A DNA stretch of 64,000 bases, taken from the NCBI GenBank assembly GCA_004154925.1, contig QJNS01000079.1, forward strand, positions 1-64,000. Direction: 5' to 3'. Position 1 is the stretch's first letter. Every line of letters begins with the position of its first letter. The notes below the pieces were generated by a model. It worked only from the letters and a program-made list of their open reading frames with translations, made no database searches and was not told where the DNA came from. The translations under genes and the position numbers were made by a program. This stretch comes from Monosporascus cannonballus. Lineage: Eukaryota; Ascomycota; Sordariomycetes; Xylariales. Shown in pieces: positions 10,139 through 21,634 of the stretch.

Positions 10139-10694
10139 CTGAAGTGTTGAGGTGTTGGAAGCACCGTACACTACACATCCACAACTGCAACCGCCAACAC
10201 AAACCCTTCTTTCTTGTCAATGCACCAAATTATCTGTCATATTTACCAGGGAGCAGATACACAGCTCTTGAAGGTATATTGACTTGTAGGAAGCTAGGAA
10301 GCGTTGATCCCACTTGCTGTGGGTGACCCACTGATATAGGACTCCTGGGCTCCGATATTGCTACCCAACAGAAAGGGGGGCCCTCTCCACGACATTATCA
10401 TTTGTCTGGCATCTATAAGCAGCTAGCTAGATAATGCCCAGAGAGGCCGTATCGGACACCAAAAGCTCGGGTGGACAAGGAAATATATCGAGTCGCAGAG
10501 AAATGGTTAGAGATTACAGAGTTTCATTACCTCCACTTCGCTCATCTAAGAACTAAAGTGCTGGCGTCACACGATTTCCGGTGCTCCCGTACTTCCCTCC
10601 GATAGTAAGCATATAAACTAGAGTGTCGAACCCCCGCGTCACAGTTATCCCGATTCTTCTCCCTCCTAGAACGGATTATCAAGCGAGGTACGAA
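10139..10694 (+). other. Intergenic, no gene recognised
   Basis: Normal-composition sequence between the MFS fragment and the cupin-like gene. Short ORFs (for example 10015-10326) look like chance or overlap the fragment's tail. It presumably includes the old promoter of the next gene, but no clear TATA box was seen. Confidence 0.4.
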
Positions 10695-11314
10695 ATGCGT
10701 CGAGGACTCCTAGATTGGTCTATCGCAGCCGCTCTGTCAAGCCCGGTCGCAGCAGTTCTTAGACTGAACGTGACCGCCATCGGCGCGCAAGGCGGCTCCT
10801 CGACTCTGGAGTGTTTGGCAGCTGGATAACTCGTTCGATCTTTCCGACCAACCAGGCACATCTGGGACGCTGAATACAATGCTGGGCAACGGATCAAACA
10901 TGTCTTACACCGTGATACCTCCTAACTACGATGGCAGTCTGCACAATGCACCGCCGCACAATGCACCGCTGCACAATCAGCAAGTCAATCCAGTATCATT
11001 TACGATTCCATATACAAACTCCTAACGGAATTCTATAGAGGTGGGTGGTTTTTATCTCGGGACTGGCTTACATTACGCTACCCGATGACGATACCACCAG
11101 CGCGCATATTTCCGGCGGCGAGTTCGGGTTGATATTTGCAGCAGACATCGCTGAGGTAAGCCGCAAGGGCCATCGCACTCAGTACCCGGGTATTACCGAG
11201 ACTATCGCTCTCGTTATGCCTACTGTGGATGGCCAGGTCCCAGCACATAGCTTGCTGCATATGGGCCCGTGTAGTGCCGAGGAGGTCGTCGGAGTTCGCA
11301 GGGTTGGGGCATGA
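10695..11314 (+). pseudogene. Cupin-like small secreted protein, frameshifted
   Basis: Two exons. Exon 1 (10695-10979) starts with a signal-peptide-like stretch (MRRGLLDWSIAAAL...), then LNVTAIGAQGGSSTLEC. An extra T near 10811-10813 shifts the frame, and the sequence goes on as WQLDNSFDLSDQPGTSG and SNMSYTVIPPNYDG. Intron 10980-11040 has a GCAAGT donor, CCTAAC branch site and AG end. Exon 2 (11041-11314) reads FISGLAYITLPDDDTTSA, GGEFGLIFAADIAEVS, HRTQYPG and HMGPCSAEEV. The junction restores NQWVVF. Without the extra base it would be 185 residues. Such proteins occur widely in ascomycetes as secreted cupin-fold proteins of unknown role; the fold is an inference. A 14-15 bp unit (CACAATGCACCGC) is repeated near 10950-10975, adding HNAP units. 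Confidence 0.8.
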
Positions 11315-11855
11315 ACGTCAAGTGAGCCCTAATGTGGTGGCCTATCAGAGCCTGGCCATGATTATTGAGACGCCCTATCCAGGCTGGAACAAAAAGAGAC
11401 TGCAAATAGAGTGGACGAAACGAGCGATGACAGCTATTATCCCGCCGACAGTAATGGGATATCAATATCGATATGGAGTGTGGTCACCCGATTCCGTCAA
11501 ACTAAACCGATGCGGTTGCCAGAATAGACATACGCACACATATATCTAGATCGTACGTTACTCCTCTACTATAGTTAGAGCCTGGTAGGTCTAAAGCCAA
11601 GTTTGGGTGTAACAGGTTCGTTCCTTTTTACTTGTCTTAACTGGTAATCAGCCAACACGCTACATAATGGTAGAATCCATACAGTAAGTAGGTAACGTTG
11701 ACTATATCAAATAAAACAATGTGGTTAAAGAAGCATCGGAAAATGGTGGGTTGACACGAAATCAACACACGGCTTTATACATGATCAGGGTATTGTATAT
11801 TACTACTGAAAGGCCGAAAAATAAACCGCAATGGAATAATCGATACTTTAATAAT
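11315..11855. other. Intergenic, no gene recognised
   Basis: Sequence after the cupin-like pseudogene. Short open frames on both strands show no familiar motif. Composition is normal with a slow rise in AT toward 11800. Confidence 0.4.
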
Positions 11856-12042
11856 TGTCACAGTTAGGCTGATCGCGAGAAAAGTTTGCATAGAGTGTGG
11901 GAAGTGATAATTGTCTGACTAGAATTGAGCTCCAAGGAGCGGTAGCTAGGAAGTTCTCTATATACTGTGGGAGCGCCGGAATAAGGTTCTTCCGGGTGCT
12001 ATGGAGCTTGATAACTAACACAGATACCCCTATTCCACGACA
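11856..12042 (-). repeat. 187-bp solo LTR copy 2 with ATAAT duplication
   Basis: Ends TGTCACAG...CCACGACA (short inverted TGTC/GACA termini) and perfect flanking duplication ATAAT (11851-11855 and 12043-12047). Not RIPped. Related to 9458-9644. No internal domain is present, so an LTR-LTR recombination product. The 114-codon open frame crossing it on the minus strand is not a gene. Confidence 0.9.
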
Positions 12043-12467
12043 ATAATGTAAAAAATGATTAAAGATAGGCATTAGGAATGTCCACGTGTTGGTGGTGGTG
12101 GTATGGTTTCGTACTAATCGTCGTACTAATCGGACGAAAAGACTAATTATAGGGGGGATTAATAAAATAATCATGAAATAATCTCGACACAAGCCTACTC
12201 AATCCCACACCGGGAGAATTCTACAGGTGCTAATTTTATGACTAGGTGAAATTGTATTCACATTATTATTATGGGTTTATCCTGCTTTCTCTGTTTTTGG
12301 GCCTCGTAGGACACTTCTGATAGCCAAACGAGGTCTTTCCAGGTCCTCTTGTTCTATTGAATAGAAACAGCAACGCAATTTGAGCTTTTTGGTGTTTTAT
12401 ACTAGCGCAGAGCTAATGCACAGACCAGTGGAGAGATTCGGTTCTCTTCTTTTACGAATAACCCTCT

Positions 12468-12475
12468 TATAAATA
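12468..12475 (+). promoter_or_regulatory. Putative TATA box of the MYND gene
   Basis: TATAAATA about 200 bp before the ATG at 12673, followed by a C/T-rich stretch (12480-12530), as usual for fungal promoters. The rest of 12043-12672 holds no gene that I can see. Confidence 0.4.
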
Positions 12476-12672
12476 TGCCACCTGCCCCCTCCCCCCTGGG
12501 GTGCCCGAGTTCCGTAGACTCCCCAGTTTCATCCCCAAGTTTATCCACGTATACATTCCATCACCATACAGCCTTTCATCGTCAACAGAGGACCTTCCGG
12601 TAGTCTTTCTTCTGACTTAAGATCGAAATACCTTGGTGCAGTCATATTTCATCGCAGCTTTGCCTTTGCGGG

Positions 12673-13514
12673 ATGCCCGAACAACTTTTGAAGTGTGACG
12701 TCTGTGGCAAGGCTAAAGAAGAGGGCGCGCAGCTCAAGCTTTGTGGGCGGTGCAAATCACGAACCTTCTGTGGTGAGCTTCCCCTTCCATTTTAAACCCT
12801 AGAGTCTCGTCCTCTTCTCTTCGTCTCTAATGCTGAGTCGTCGATTCCTGGCAGGCAATACCTGCCAACGCGCAGACTGGCCCTCGCACAAAGCCTCCTG
12901 TAAAGCCAAAGCCAATAGTAAATGGTACGACGTACATCGAAAGTGCAGGGACGGGTCATCTCACTTCGGTGAACTCGAGCTCATTACATGGGAGGGCGTA
13001 GCGGACTGCACTGGTGAACGTCTTGGGTGGGGTAACTGTCTCATATCGGAGGGACCGGCATTGAAACGCAAATATGAGGAGGAGTTCGGTTGCGATGACT
13101 CGAAACTGTTCGAAGAATGGCCCCAGGCGTACAGGTATGCTTCGATTAGTATCCCATGCCAACATTCAACCCATTGTTGACCCAACGGCCCCTGCTCAGG
13201 TGGACCTGCTGTGGTACTGGCGGCGACATGAAATGGGGATGCGATCACCACGGCAGTGGCCCCCGCCCCTGCGAGTGCGACTACTGCCAGTACGTTCTCT
13301 GCACTCTGCCACCCATCCCCTTTACTGACCCTTCCTCTCCCATAGCATGGGCAGGCCTGTGCCTGACGATGTGTTCAATGGTTCCGGGATGGAACGGCGT
13401 GGATTGACGCTCCTTAAAGGCCCTGATAGGCGTTCATATAGCCCGATGAAAGCCATGAACGCGGAGATGGGACAAGAGTTGGCTGGCACTGTACGTGGCT
13501 GCGAAACCCAGTGA
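12673..13514 (+). CDS. MYND-type zinc finger protein, four exons, intact
   Basis: Exons 12673-12772, 12855-13134, 13200-13289, 13346-13514; introns of 82, 65 and 56 nt with GT/AG ends (GTGAGC, GTATGC, GTACGT). The 639 coding bases give 212 residues without a stop. Residues 8-49 are a full MYND finger: Cys8, Cys11, Cys24, Cys27, Cys33, Cys37, His45, Cys49, completed across intron 1. A second Cys/His-rich stretch lies at about 128-156 (WTCCGTGG, WGCDHH, PCECDYCH), crossing intron 3. The C-terminus has RRGLTLLKG and RSYSPMKA. MYND fingers bind proline-rich peptides, so a protein-interaction role is likely; the partner is unknown. The start is the first ATG in frame with the finger. No damage is visible although both sides have repeats. 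Confidence 0.85.
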
Positions 13515-15440
13515 GATATGCTGATTAGGGTGTGTTTATACCAAAAGCTATACATGCTAGCTAGACTATGAAATTTATCTGAACATGCTTTGCGATTCCG
13601 GGTGTTTTTAGACGACACATTTCTTGTACCGCAGCACCTCGTACCGCTGCGCCAAAGGGGCAAAGACTGGCGATTGATCGCAATCGTAGCATTCAACTAT
13701 GTACTTACATCCGTATATGTACCTTGTACACAACTGGGGGCCGTTTGGGGGACCAGGCCGTACGTAACGTTTCTTCATAGTTAAGGAAGCAGCCGAAGGC
13801 AATCCCTAGGCAGCTTACTTTGGCTCTAACTGCACCTATATAACATAACCCTTCGTCTACGATTATCTTACTTGACTTCATGTCAAGTCTCCAACCACGG
13901 GCCCTACTGCTCGAGACACCCTACGATCCGATCATGAACGGCGTCCGGGGGAGAGGGGGACAGCGAATGTGGTTAATAACTAGTTTTCTCTTGCCCACCC
14001 TCCGTACTTTAACTGCCCAAACATATGGGTTCCTTATTTATATATTCAAAGCCTCTAATCGTACACGGTTTTGGCGTGATAGACGGCAAGTGGACACTTA
14101 TACTCTTTAGACTATTGATGCCGCCTTAAGGTGGTACCTGATTTCTATTTTAGATACTTGCCAATCGTGCGGTTTGAGTCCTTGGGATGAGACCCTCGGC
14201 TTTCCCGTCTTGTTTAGGGGGCTTATAGAGTGATTGTTCTCCTACCATATCTTGCGTATTACACTGTATGTATTAGCCTTCAAAATGCTTGATGCAGCTT
14301 CGCAGTCTGAATCGATCGATGATACGTGTGTTTGTGGTGATGGAGAGTTCACGGAACGCCTGCAGCATGCCGTACTAGGCCGGCAAGCAACGGCACTCTA
14401 CGGTAGCAAGCGACCCCATGGAATGAGCTGAGGATAAACCACCAGGCCTTGCGTTTTGCTTGTTAGGAGGGGGCCGCCTTTCCTGTGGATAGACACAGCG
14501 ATGTCAAGTCGGGTCGATGAACACGTAAGCCCTGCTGTTAGCCGGACCCGGCCGCTATGTGCATTTAAACATTGGAAGCCCCGTCAACCCAAGTTTGTCA
14601 TAGAAAGCATCTCATGATATAGGTATCGTGGAGTACCGCATACCCTTTCTTATCGGTAGAGTGCAAGCCAAATCATGGTATTATGCGGCATAAGCCCCGC
14701 ATAATCGTCTATTGCACTTCCTAGTCACACTAACCTCTCTCCTAGACAGCTGGACGCCGCATATAACATGAACAAATCTTATGAAGGCAACTGGGAAGAG
14801 CTTCCTCGGCATGTCCAGTGAGATGGGAGCTGGCAGGAGCTAAGGGGTGAGCGCGTCATCGAGGCGTCTAAGCGCAATGCCTACGCAACTTTCACGAAGT
14901 CGCTGCGGGGTAACGGCTGTATAGCTATCTGCTTGTGCCTTCTTTCGGGGAAAGTGGAAGTTTCGAACTAGTCCTTAATATATATACACTTGTTGTCCCT
15001 CTCACTCTGATCTCTAACAGAAGCTGACAGGAGCGTTATCAATGTCAAGAACTAGGCCTCGGGCGCCGTCTTGTGTTTCCGCTAGCTTCGAATGAGAGGG
15101 GAAAGGTGGAGGCTGTGACACTTATGGAAAATCAGCAACCTTCGGGTATTGGGAGAAAAGCCTCAAGTTGTGCTATATAGGTGATCAGCGTTGAAACTGA
15201 CCTTAATCATACGTTAAGGATGTAAAGGTGCGTGGTGTAGCAGACTGGGCAGCACATGTCAGGTGTAGGGGATATCAGTTATGTTCTTCTATTGGGCTAG
15301 TTGCGTATACTTTCTTACCTCAACTAGCTCAGGCCTCTGCTAGCTCGTTCTCCAACTTTTTTCAATGTACTGTTGTATCACTATTAAAATTAACCAATTG
15401 AACCCCTATCCCCGTAACGAACCAGCGAGGCATAAGTTCA
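13515..15440. other. No identifiable gene; possible exon remnants near 14747 and 15021
   Basis: Normal-composition sequence without a long open frame. At 14747 a good acceptor (CTAACCTCTCTCCTAG) opens a frame reading AAYNMNKSYEGNWEELPRHV, a stop, then GSWQELRGERVIEASKRN. At about 15021 another acceptor (TCTCTAACAG) opens ERYQCQELGLGRRLVFPLAS. They could be exons of one decayed gene that I do not recognise. The rest shows nothing. Confidence 0.35.
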
Positions 15441-15960
15441 GATTGCGCAAAAACGTTTTCGTTTGGCATTTTCATAAGAAAATAACGATTCTATATTATT
15501 TTCACATATAATTCAAATCGAATAAATTTACTATTGTATATAAAGTTCGAATATAAGCTAGTATCTATAGAAGATTTTATTCGATGTTTTAAATTAAAAT
15601 TACAGCTAATATCATTAAGTTTAAATTTGGAAATTAAACGATCGTGTCCTCTTTGCGGTTAATATAATACAAATACCGGTCGCTTTATTATATACCGGGT
15701 TTCCTTGGTATATTTTATATAAGAGCAGCCCGTTTGGTAACGCTTTTGGCTATATGTATTATTATTATTCTGTTCCAGTTAAGAAAGAATTTGCGTTAAT
15801 AGATAAGTTAATTCACGTCAAATTCGGTCCAAGTAACAAGCATTTAAACCGGGGGAAAGTACATTTCTATATGTATACAAATCGCGCAGTCACCATTACC
15901 CCTATTCTAACGCTTTAGCACCCTATATTGCTAGCGCCCTTTCTATCCACGGTCATCAGA
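15441..15960. other. Small AT-rich island inside the gene-bearing block
   Basis: About 500 bp with a sharp rise in AT. A faint similarity of its start (TTTGGCATTTTCATAAG, 15461-15477) to the repeat at 63490 suggests a diverged RIPped repeat, but this is weak. No coding signal. Confidence 0.35.
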
Positions 15961-16563
15961 TGAGACCTGTCCCAACGAGGCTGCTCTGATGCCCCATTTC
16001 GCCTCACTTCATTCAAGTGGTGCGACTCCACGGGATCTGCGGGCTGCTACTTTCCGGATAGAGTTTACTCTGTCAGTGTCAACCCAGTGCATGTCGCGTA
16101 TGTCATTCTGGTTTAGGACTAAAACCACACGGTCTCTTGGAGCGTGGACACGAGAAATAGATATATCCCCGTTCGCACTCAATGGGCTTTTAAACCGAAC
16201 GACATTTGGAAACAAGTAAACATTCTCATCACATAGGCAATGTTAGCTAGCTTGCTGACTGTCGTGAAGACACCATGTGTCAGGTGCCAAGGTGCGGCCC
16301 CTTTCCGGGGCCCAGCGACCCACCAGTGTGGCTCCAGTTTGTGTATATATAGGGGGGCTTCGCCCCCGAGTAGTTAGAAAAGGGCAGGCATTAATGGTCA
16401 TCTATTTACTACCCATACTATGAACCACCTGCTGGGCTGCTTCTTCTGCCTCTCACTCCGTACTTTACCATTTTCCCTGACACCATGTCAGATCCTGAAG
16501 TGCCGAAAACTGTGAGGCCCCGCACTACGGCGGGACACTATCAGGTCTTAAATCTCACACATC
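15961..16563. other. No gene recognised
   Basis: Complementary open frames of about 70 codons occur at 15989-16219 (+) and 16009-16215 (-). The minus one (ISISRVHAPRDRVVLVLNQN) looks the more protein-like, but neither has a known motif. Confidence 0.3.
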
Positions 16564-16881
16564 ATGGATTCTCAAATCATCTTCAACTCGCGAGAGATCC
16601 TTAACTCACTCTCCTTGTCTCTTGAGCAAACTAGCTGGAGCAGAGTAGAAGTCGAGTACATAGCCATAAAGGATATGAGCAATGCCATCACCATTAGCCA
16701 GCCCGACGTTTTGAAGCAAGGAAAATCTCCCGATTCTGCAGCGGACTATCCGAGGGACACTACAGACCAATTCGCCGTCGCGACGGTCATCACCGAGGAC
16801 TTCCTCAGAGCTCAGAAAAGATCGGCCACCGCGACGAATATCATAATTGCAAGCTCAGCGTCGGTATTGTGGCTGAGCTAG
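16564..16881 (+). CDS. Hypothetical protein, 105 residues, uncertain
   Basis: An open frame beginning MDSQIIFNSREILNSLSLSL with a Ser/Ala/Asp-rich middle (QPDVLKQGKSPDSAADYPRD) and the end NIIIASSASVLWLS. No domain, signal peptide or splice signal is recognised. A second ATG at 16484 in another frame (MSDPEVPKTVRPRT) overlaps its beginning, which could mean a frameshifted or spliced longer gene. It could also be a chance frame in a decayed region. There is no promoter evidence. Confidence 0.3.
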   Translation: MDSQIIFNSREILNSLSLSLEQTSWSRVEVEYIAIKDMSNAITISQPDVLKQGKSPDSAADYPRDTTDQFAVATVITEDFLRAQKRSATATNIIIASSASVLWLS

Positions 16882-17127
16882 GAGTGCCAATATATACGAT
16901 GTCCACGGCTTCAGGTGCCATAATAGTCATGAGGAAGAGGATGGTGGGAATCCTGGGCCCGCGTAATACACCGATCGAGTTGAGCCCCGTGTTTTGGAAG
17001 CGAGTTTATTAGCTGTTAATGGATTTGAAGCATCTGGGACAACCACTCCTATCGTCCTTATTGTCGATTCTATGCGATAGTCTTAGACAGTACTGGGGGC
17101 ACAAGGGCTTAGCAACCAATGACCTTG

Positions 17128-17252
17128 TGTGCTAAATAGGGGTAAAGTGCCCCCCACACCCCTTGTGAATATGTATGAAGATATAGTCCTCCCCCTCTCC
17201 AACATTGAGCGCTTACCATAAAGTTCAACGGGTATTCAACCAATCTTTGACA
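17128..17252 (+). repeat. Decayed short LTR-like repeat, copy 1
   Basis: Similar over about 100 bp to 21516-21634: both have TAGGGGTAA near the start, a C-rich CCCCACAC block, CTTGTG-ATATG, and CAACGGGTATTCAACC near the end. Ends read TGTGCT...TTGACA. No target duplication found. The stretch 16882-17389 around it holds no gene. Confidence 0.5.
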
Positions 17253-17389
17253 TCGTGCGCGTCGCCATTATGGCAACCGACATTGGCTTAGCGATTATTA
17301 TACTATATATCCCCATAAAATGGCCCCACCCCCACAGCTCAGAACGCTGTTAGCTAGAGTGAGCTGCAAACCCCTTAACCCGCAATGCC

Positions 17390-18960
17390 TCACCCAATGG
17401 TATCACCCAGTACGACGACCAATGCAACCCACAGTCCAAGCAGGCTGTTAGAGCCGGAAGACACAGAAATGCCCTTTGAGCCACCATTTTCGGTTGAATC
17501 GGATCCATCGGTGGCTTCCACAGTCGGATGGCTACCCCCGGCCGAACTAGGGACATTGAATCTGGGTAGATCGCAATCACCAGTCATAGCACTCAGATTG
17601 GTCTTGGAAGTGATCTCGAGTTCGTTGGTGCCACAGTTCGCATATTGGGCGATATGAATAGCGTCATTCGTTTGGTCAAAAATAGCTTGACAGTGGTCAG
17701 CCTGAGGACACTTACAGCAATTTTGTGTAGGTATGGGGCTTGAGCTTACCGTAAGTAGACCGTAGCATGGTGTCTCCAAGCAATACGAAATCCTCGTGCG
17801 GACCGATACCTAGGTAGCATGTTTCACCCAGAATGGTTTGAAATTCACGGACTAACTCGCTATATGGGACACGGATAGTGATGCCGTCGAACGCAAAGTC
17901 GATAGTACCGGGTACAGTACTCAGTGCGCAGTCCACTGGGAACATTCCGGTCACATCAGGAGATTCAGCCCCAAAGTCGGCAGCAATTGCGTATGCTATC
18001 TCTGGCGGGAAGAGCGTAAGGGTGGCGCCGCTGTCAAGAAAAGCGGCCATGGTCGTGTTCTCGTATCGCTTCGTTCGGTTACTGGGTGGAGTGAGACTGA
18101 TATGATTCATGCCGACCCAGTACCGCGGGGCCCCATCTGGCGACTTCTGTGCCGGGATAATCGGCAGCGTTTTCAGCGTACCACTGAACTTCCCGGTGTC
18201 CAAGCCCCCAAAGATGACCAAACCCTCCTGCTCCATCTTGCCTCCAAGAGCAAGACTGAATGCCTTCGTATCCGTGATGCCTTGATCTTCTAACTGGTCC
18301 ACGAAGTTCTTATAATCTAGAGTCACGCCATGTCCATGCCCTAGGCCGAGTATACCAGTCAATTCGTCTTTCGTTTTCATGGCAACGCCAAACTGCACCT
18401 CTTTTAAATGCGCATCTGGGTTCTAGGGTTAGAAATAGGTACGAACGGAAGATAATCGAAAGCTGACCTGTGCCAGAAAGCCTGATATCGTCGGCGACAT
18501 ATTGTATCCTGGCGCTGCCAATACCATAAACCAAGGTTTTAGTGCCAGCGAGCTGCACAGAAGTGGACGAAGCCGAAGGATTGTAATGCCCAACAGCTTC
18601 GCAGAACTTTCTGTCAGACAGACCGCCCAGGCTCGAACACTCAGGGTTCACCCAGAGTTCAAAGGAACCAGTATCCAGCTGGACGAATTGAGGCTGTGGC
18701 GGGGTTCCAACGTCCACTGGCCTGGGTTAATTGATGGAGGAGATATCCGAACAGACAGGAGGCCACTCACGCCGGGCATAGTATGCGACATCTGATCGAT
18801 TCGCAAGTGGTGCAGCGACAGTGTCTCGCTTCGACCAGACGTCCCGATTCGTCACGTGCACGATCGGCAGCTTTAGATAATGACCACTATGGTGTTCGGG
18901 AGATGAGGTATAACAACCTGATACTGCAAGAGAAAGCAAGAAGAGTAGCCTCGATGCCAT
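17390..18960 (-). CDS. Pepsin-like aspartic protease with signal peptide and GPI-type tail, intact
   Basis: Exons (read from the right) 18960-18771, 18716-18468, 18415-17750, 17685-17390; introns of 54, 52 and 64 nt with GT/AG ends. 1401 coding bases give 466 residues. Residues 1-18 are a signal peptide (MASRLLFLLSLAVSG). The fold begins with YYARLDVGTPPQ, the junction across intron 1 requiring the second AG. Catalytic aspartates are Asp78 in LDTGS and Asp274 in LDSGA. Other family marks are GILGLGHG, FGGLDTGKF and LLGDTMLRSTYAIFD. The Ser/Gly-rich end followed by a hydrophobic tail (SLLGLWVALVVVLGDTIG) fits GPI anchoring, as in yapsin-like fungal proteases of the cell surface. Family: peptidase A1. 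Its substrate is unknown. No sign of RIP. Confidence 0.92.
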
Positions 18961-21515
18961 GCCGTATGCACGAAAAGTGGGACCAGCACTACCACGCGGC
19001 CTACATCGACGCAGAGAACCAAGGTAAGAATATTAGCGTCTTACAGTGGCGGCGACAGGACGCGATGCAGTAAAGTTCGCGTGAAATGACAAGGGAGCCA
19101 ATGTGACGAAGTTAGCCAATGACGTAGGTAAAGCGAGGGTGCCGGCGAGCCTCGGGTTTTGTGGGCGCTGCTTGAAAGGAGAGCTCCGGAAAGCGAGACC
19201 ATCGGGAACGCAAAGAGATACGAAGAAGGGGGAGATCAAATGTTTATCGTCATATCAAGGATGGCCTTGCGGAGCCTGTGAATCAGAAATTTTGCCCAGT
19301 TGAAAACATTTTGTAATGAAAAGCCGCCAGTCGTCGATGAACAGCCAAGAAGAGCAAACTAAGTAGTTCAAGTGCAGGAAGCGGACATGGCCTTACCGCC
19401 CCGGCTCAAGACTCTGCCACTGTCTTAAGCCGAGATGAATGGCGGCATCCGGGCAATTGGCCTCTGGTTTCGAAAAGCTGGGCATTGACCGCCAATATGC
19501 CCTATCGGCGTGCCGAGTTTCTTGTCAGGATGTAGAGGCCGTTTATTGGCACTAGCCAAGGTCTACCCCTTGTGGGGTTACGGAAAGGACATTTCGGCGC
19601 TCCAAGAAGGCCGTCACTGGTGATAATCGTTCTGGGGAATGTCGACATGCAACGTCGCTGAGGTCTAGGCTCAAACAATACTCATGAGGGCGAACTCAGA
19701 ACTGTAAAGAGTATTTCGAGGACTTCCGCGGCTGCCTTGAAACCGCCTGTGGACCTCCTCAGCTGTCGGAGACTGTATCGGGTTCAGGGGAAAGCCAAGG
19801 GGCTAATAGTCGCCAAGCTCCTGGGCAAGGCAGTCAAATTCAGTGCAGTTTTCCATGGCGCTCGGCGTGTGGAAGTCGGATCTAATTCCCTGCGGGGAAT
19901 CACAAATTTACTCACAATTGAATTACAATGGCAATTCAGGTGAACCGGAATTACCTCATAAAATCAATTTAAATCATCTTTTCATTCCCCGGGGACCTGA
20001 AGATTAGCAGGATTAGGATAACAAGGCCAAGAATCTGCGTTCTGGGACTAAGGGATAATACGAGTAAACACGTGATCGACAGGATTTACGTCAACTGGGG
20101 CTCCTATGCTTTCGGTACGTTACCCGTGTTGCATTTCACAATTCACCGCACCAGGGAAGGCAAGAAATTAAGATTTCAATCGAAATATCCCCAGCGATAT
20201 TGATCTAAATGAGACATTACGGTCGAGAAACTTCAGAAAGTGCGCCATTTGTCTAGCTGTACAAGTCCTGTACTTCAACTTGCCTTGCGTGAGACAGCTT
20301 CGTTGCCATCCCGCGCCCGGGAACTTTCGGTGGTGGGCGAAAGTCGTATGAGAACGAACCGCTCAGAGCAGTGTTATACCAAGCGACTTCGCACCAGTCC
20401 TATTCGAATAGAATGGTTCTATATCCCTGGGTCACCCTGGCAAGGAGTGGTGTATTGTACGATTAGCAAGCCTGCCTGTCTGGGTGAGCTCCTTCGCGAC
20501 CCCCTTGAACTTATCGTAAAGGGTGCGAAGAATTCAAAGAGTCGAGGACGAATTTCATCATCGTCTTAGAATGTTGGAGACTCCTATGAGTGGACGCCTT
20601 CGAATGAGGCGCTCTCATTTAAGTCCTTCGTTATGTTGATGAGGATGTGATGGCAAAACCAGCACGGCCCATTGCTGCAGCCGATGTAGATACAAGAAAC
20701 CCGTCTGTATTAGCGCTCAGGACTGTCTCGAAGCTGTATCCCGCAATGAACCCACGTTTCCCATGATTGGATCCTTGTATTTCTGCACGGCAGTGGCGTA
20801 GCATTGAGGACGGACTCCTTGGTCTACTTGCCACACCGGAGATACTGTCTCACCAAGTCCAGATGGGGGCAATCAGAGAAGACCTTATCTTCCCAACCAG
20901 AAACAGTCATGGACTCGAGATCGGCTTGCGAGATACCACGGTTGCAAATCCCTCCTAAAGGCCGCTGATTCTCATTCTGCAGGATTCTCAGCCTAGCCGC
21001 CTCGCTGATACAATATTTCAGTATGCCAATTCGTGTTATTGATTTGTCTGCTGATCAAGACTCCTATCCTCCAAAGTCACTGAGTAGTAGTCGTCCCTAA
21101 ATCGGTGGATATCGCAATGGGCTCGCCGGTAGTTTGCTAGCGTGTAGAATAGTCGCAATACTTCGGCCCATGACCCGGTCCCGCTTCCCCGGGGATTCTG
21201 GGTCCCCTTTTGGCCTGGTAGTCTCGTCTTGCATTTCATTCAGCAGGCAGTCCAACACCTTTCCATGGATTGCTAGGACTTTGAAACATTTCTCAGTTCC
21301 CTTGTCCAAAAGCTCGACGGGTTTGTGGGGCGGTTATTCTGTTTGGAGGTATCGTTTTTATTTTACGTTCCACCATGGCGGGGGTACCGAATATATGCAT
21401 GAGCTCTGCTGTGGTTCCTTGATTGTTACCTGCTCTCTTCTAGATCTTGGAAAGGAAAACCCGGAAAGCCTTCAGCCTGGAAGGCGTATGATGAGACTGC
21501 TTCCCTCTGCGGTTC
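18961..21515. other. No identifiable gene
   Basis: Normal-composition stretch with many short frames and no recognised domain. Slightly protein-like pieces are CGRCLKGELRKARP (+, 19103-19303), GYSFETVLSANTDG (-, 20631-20834) and EKCFKVLAIHGKVLDCLL (-, 21097-21309). They may be leftovers of decayed genes. I could not join any of them into a gene. Confidence 0.4.
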
Positions 21516-21634
21516 TGTTAGAATAGGGGTAACGACGCCCCACACAACTTGTGCATATGCAGATATGTCGCCCCCAAGCCTTAAGGTTGGTCACCCAGTA
21601 GGGAATCCAACGGGTATTCAACCTATATTTAACA
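21516..21634 (+). repeat. Short LTR-like repeat, copy 2
   Basis: 119 bp from TGTTAGAATAGGGG to TATATTTAACA, with TG/CA ends. Related to 17128-17252. Flanks GGTTC and GGCCT do not match exactly, so no proven target duplication. Confidence 0.55.

Noticed and set aside
11848..12192. 114-codon frame on the minus strand
   Set aside because: Covers the solo LTR and its ATAAT duplication; no coding motif.
17385..18293. Several plus-strand frames of 60-97 codons
   Set aside because: All lie opposite the aspartic protease exons.
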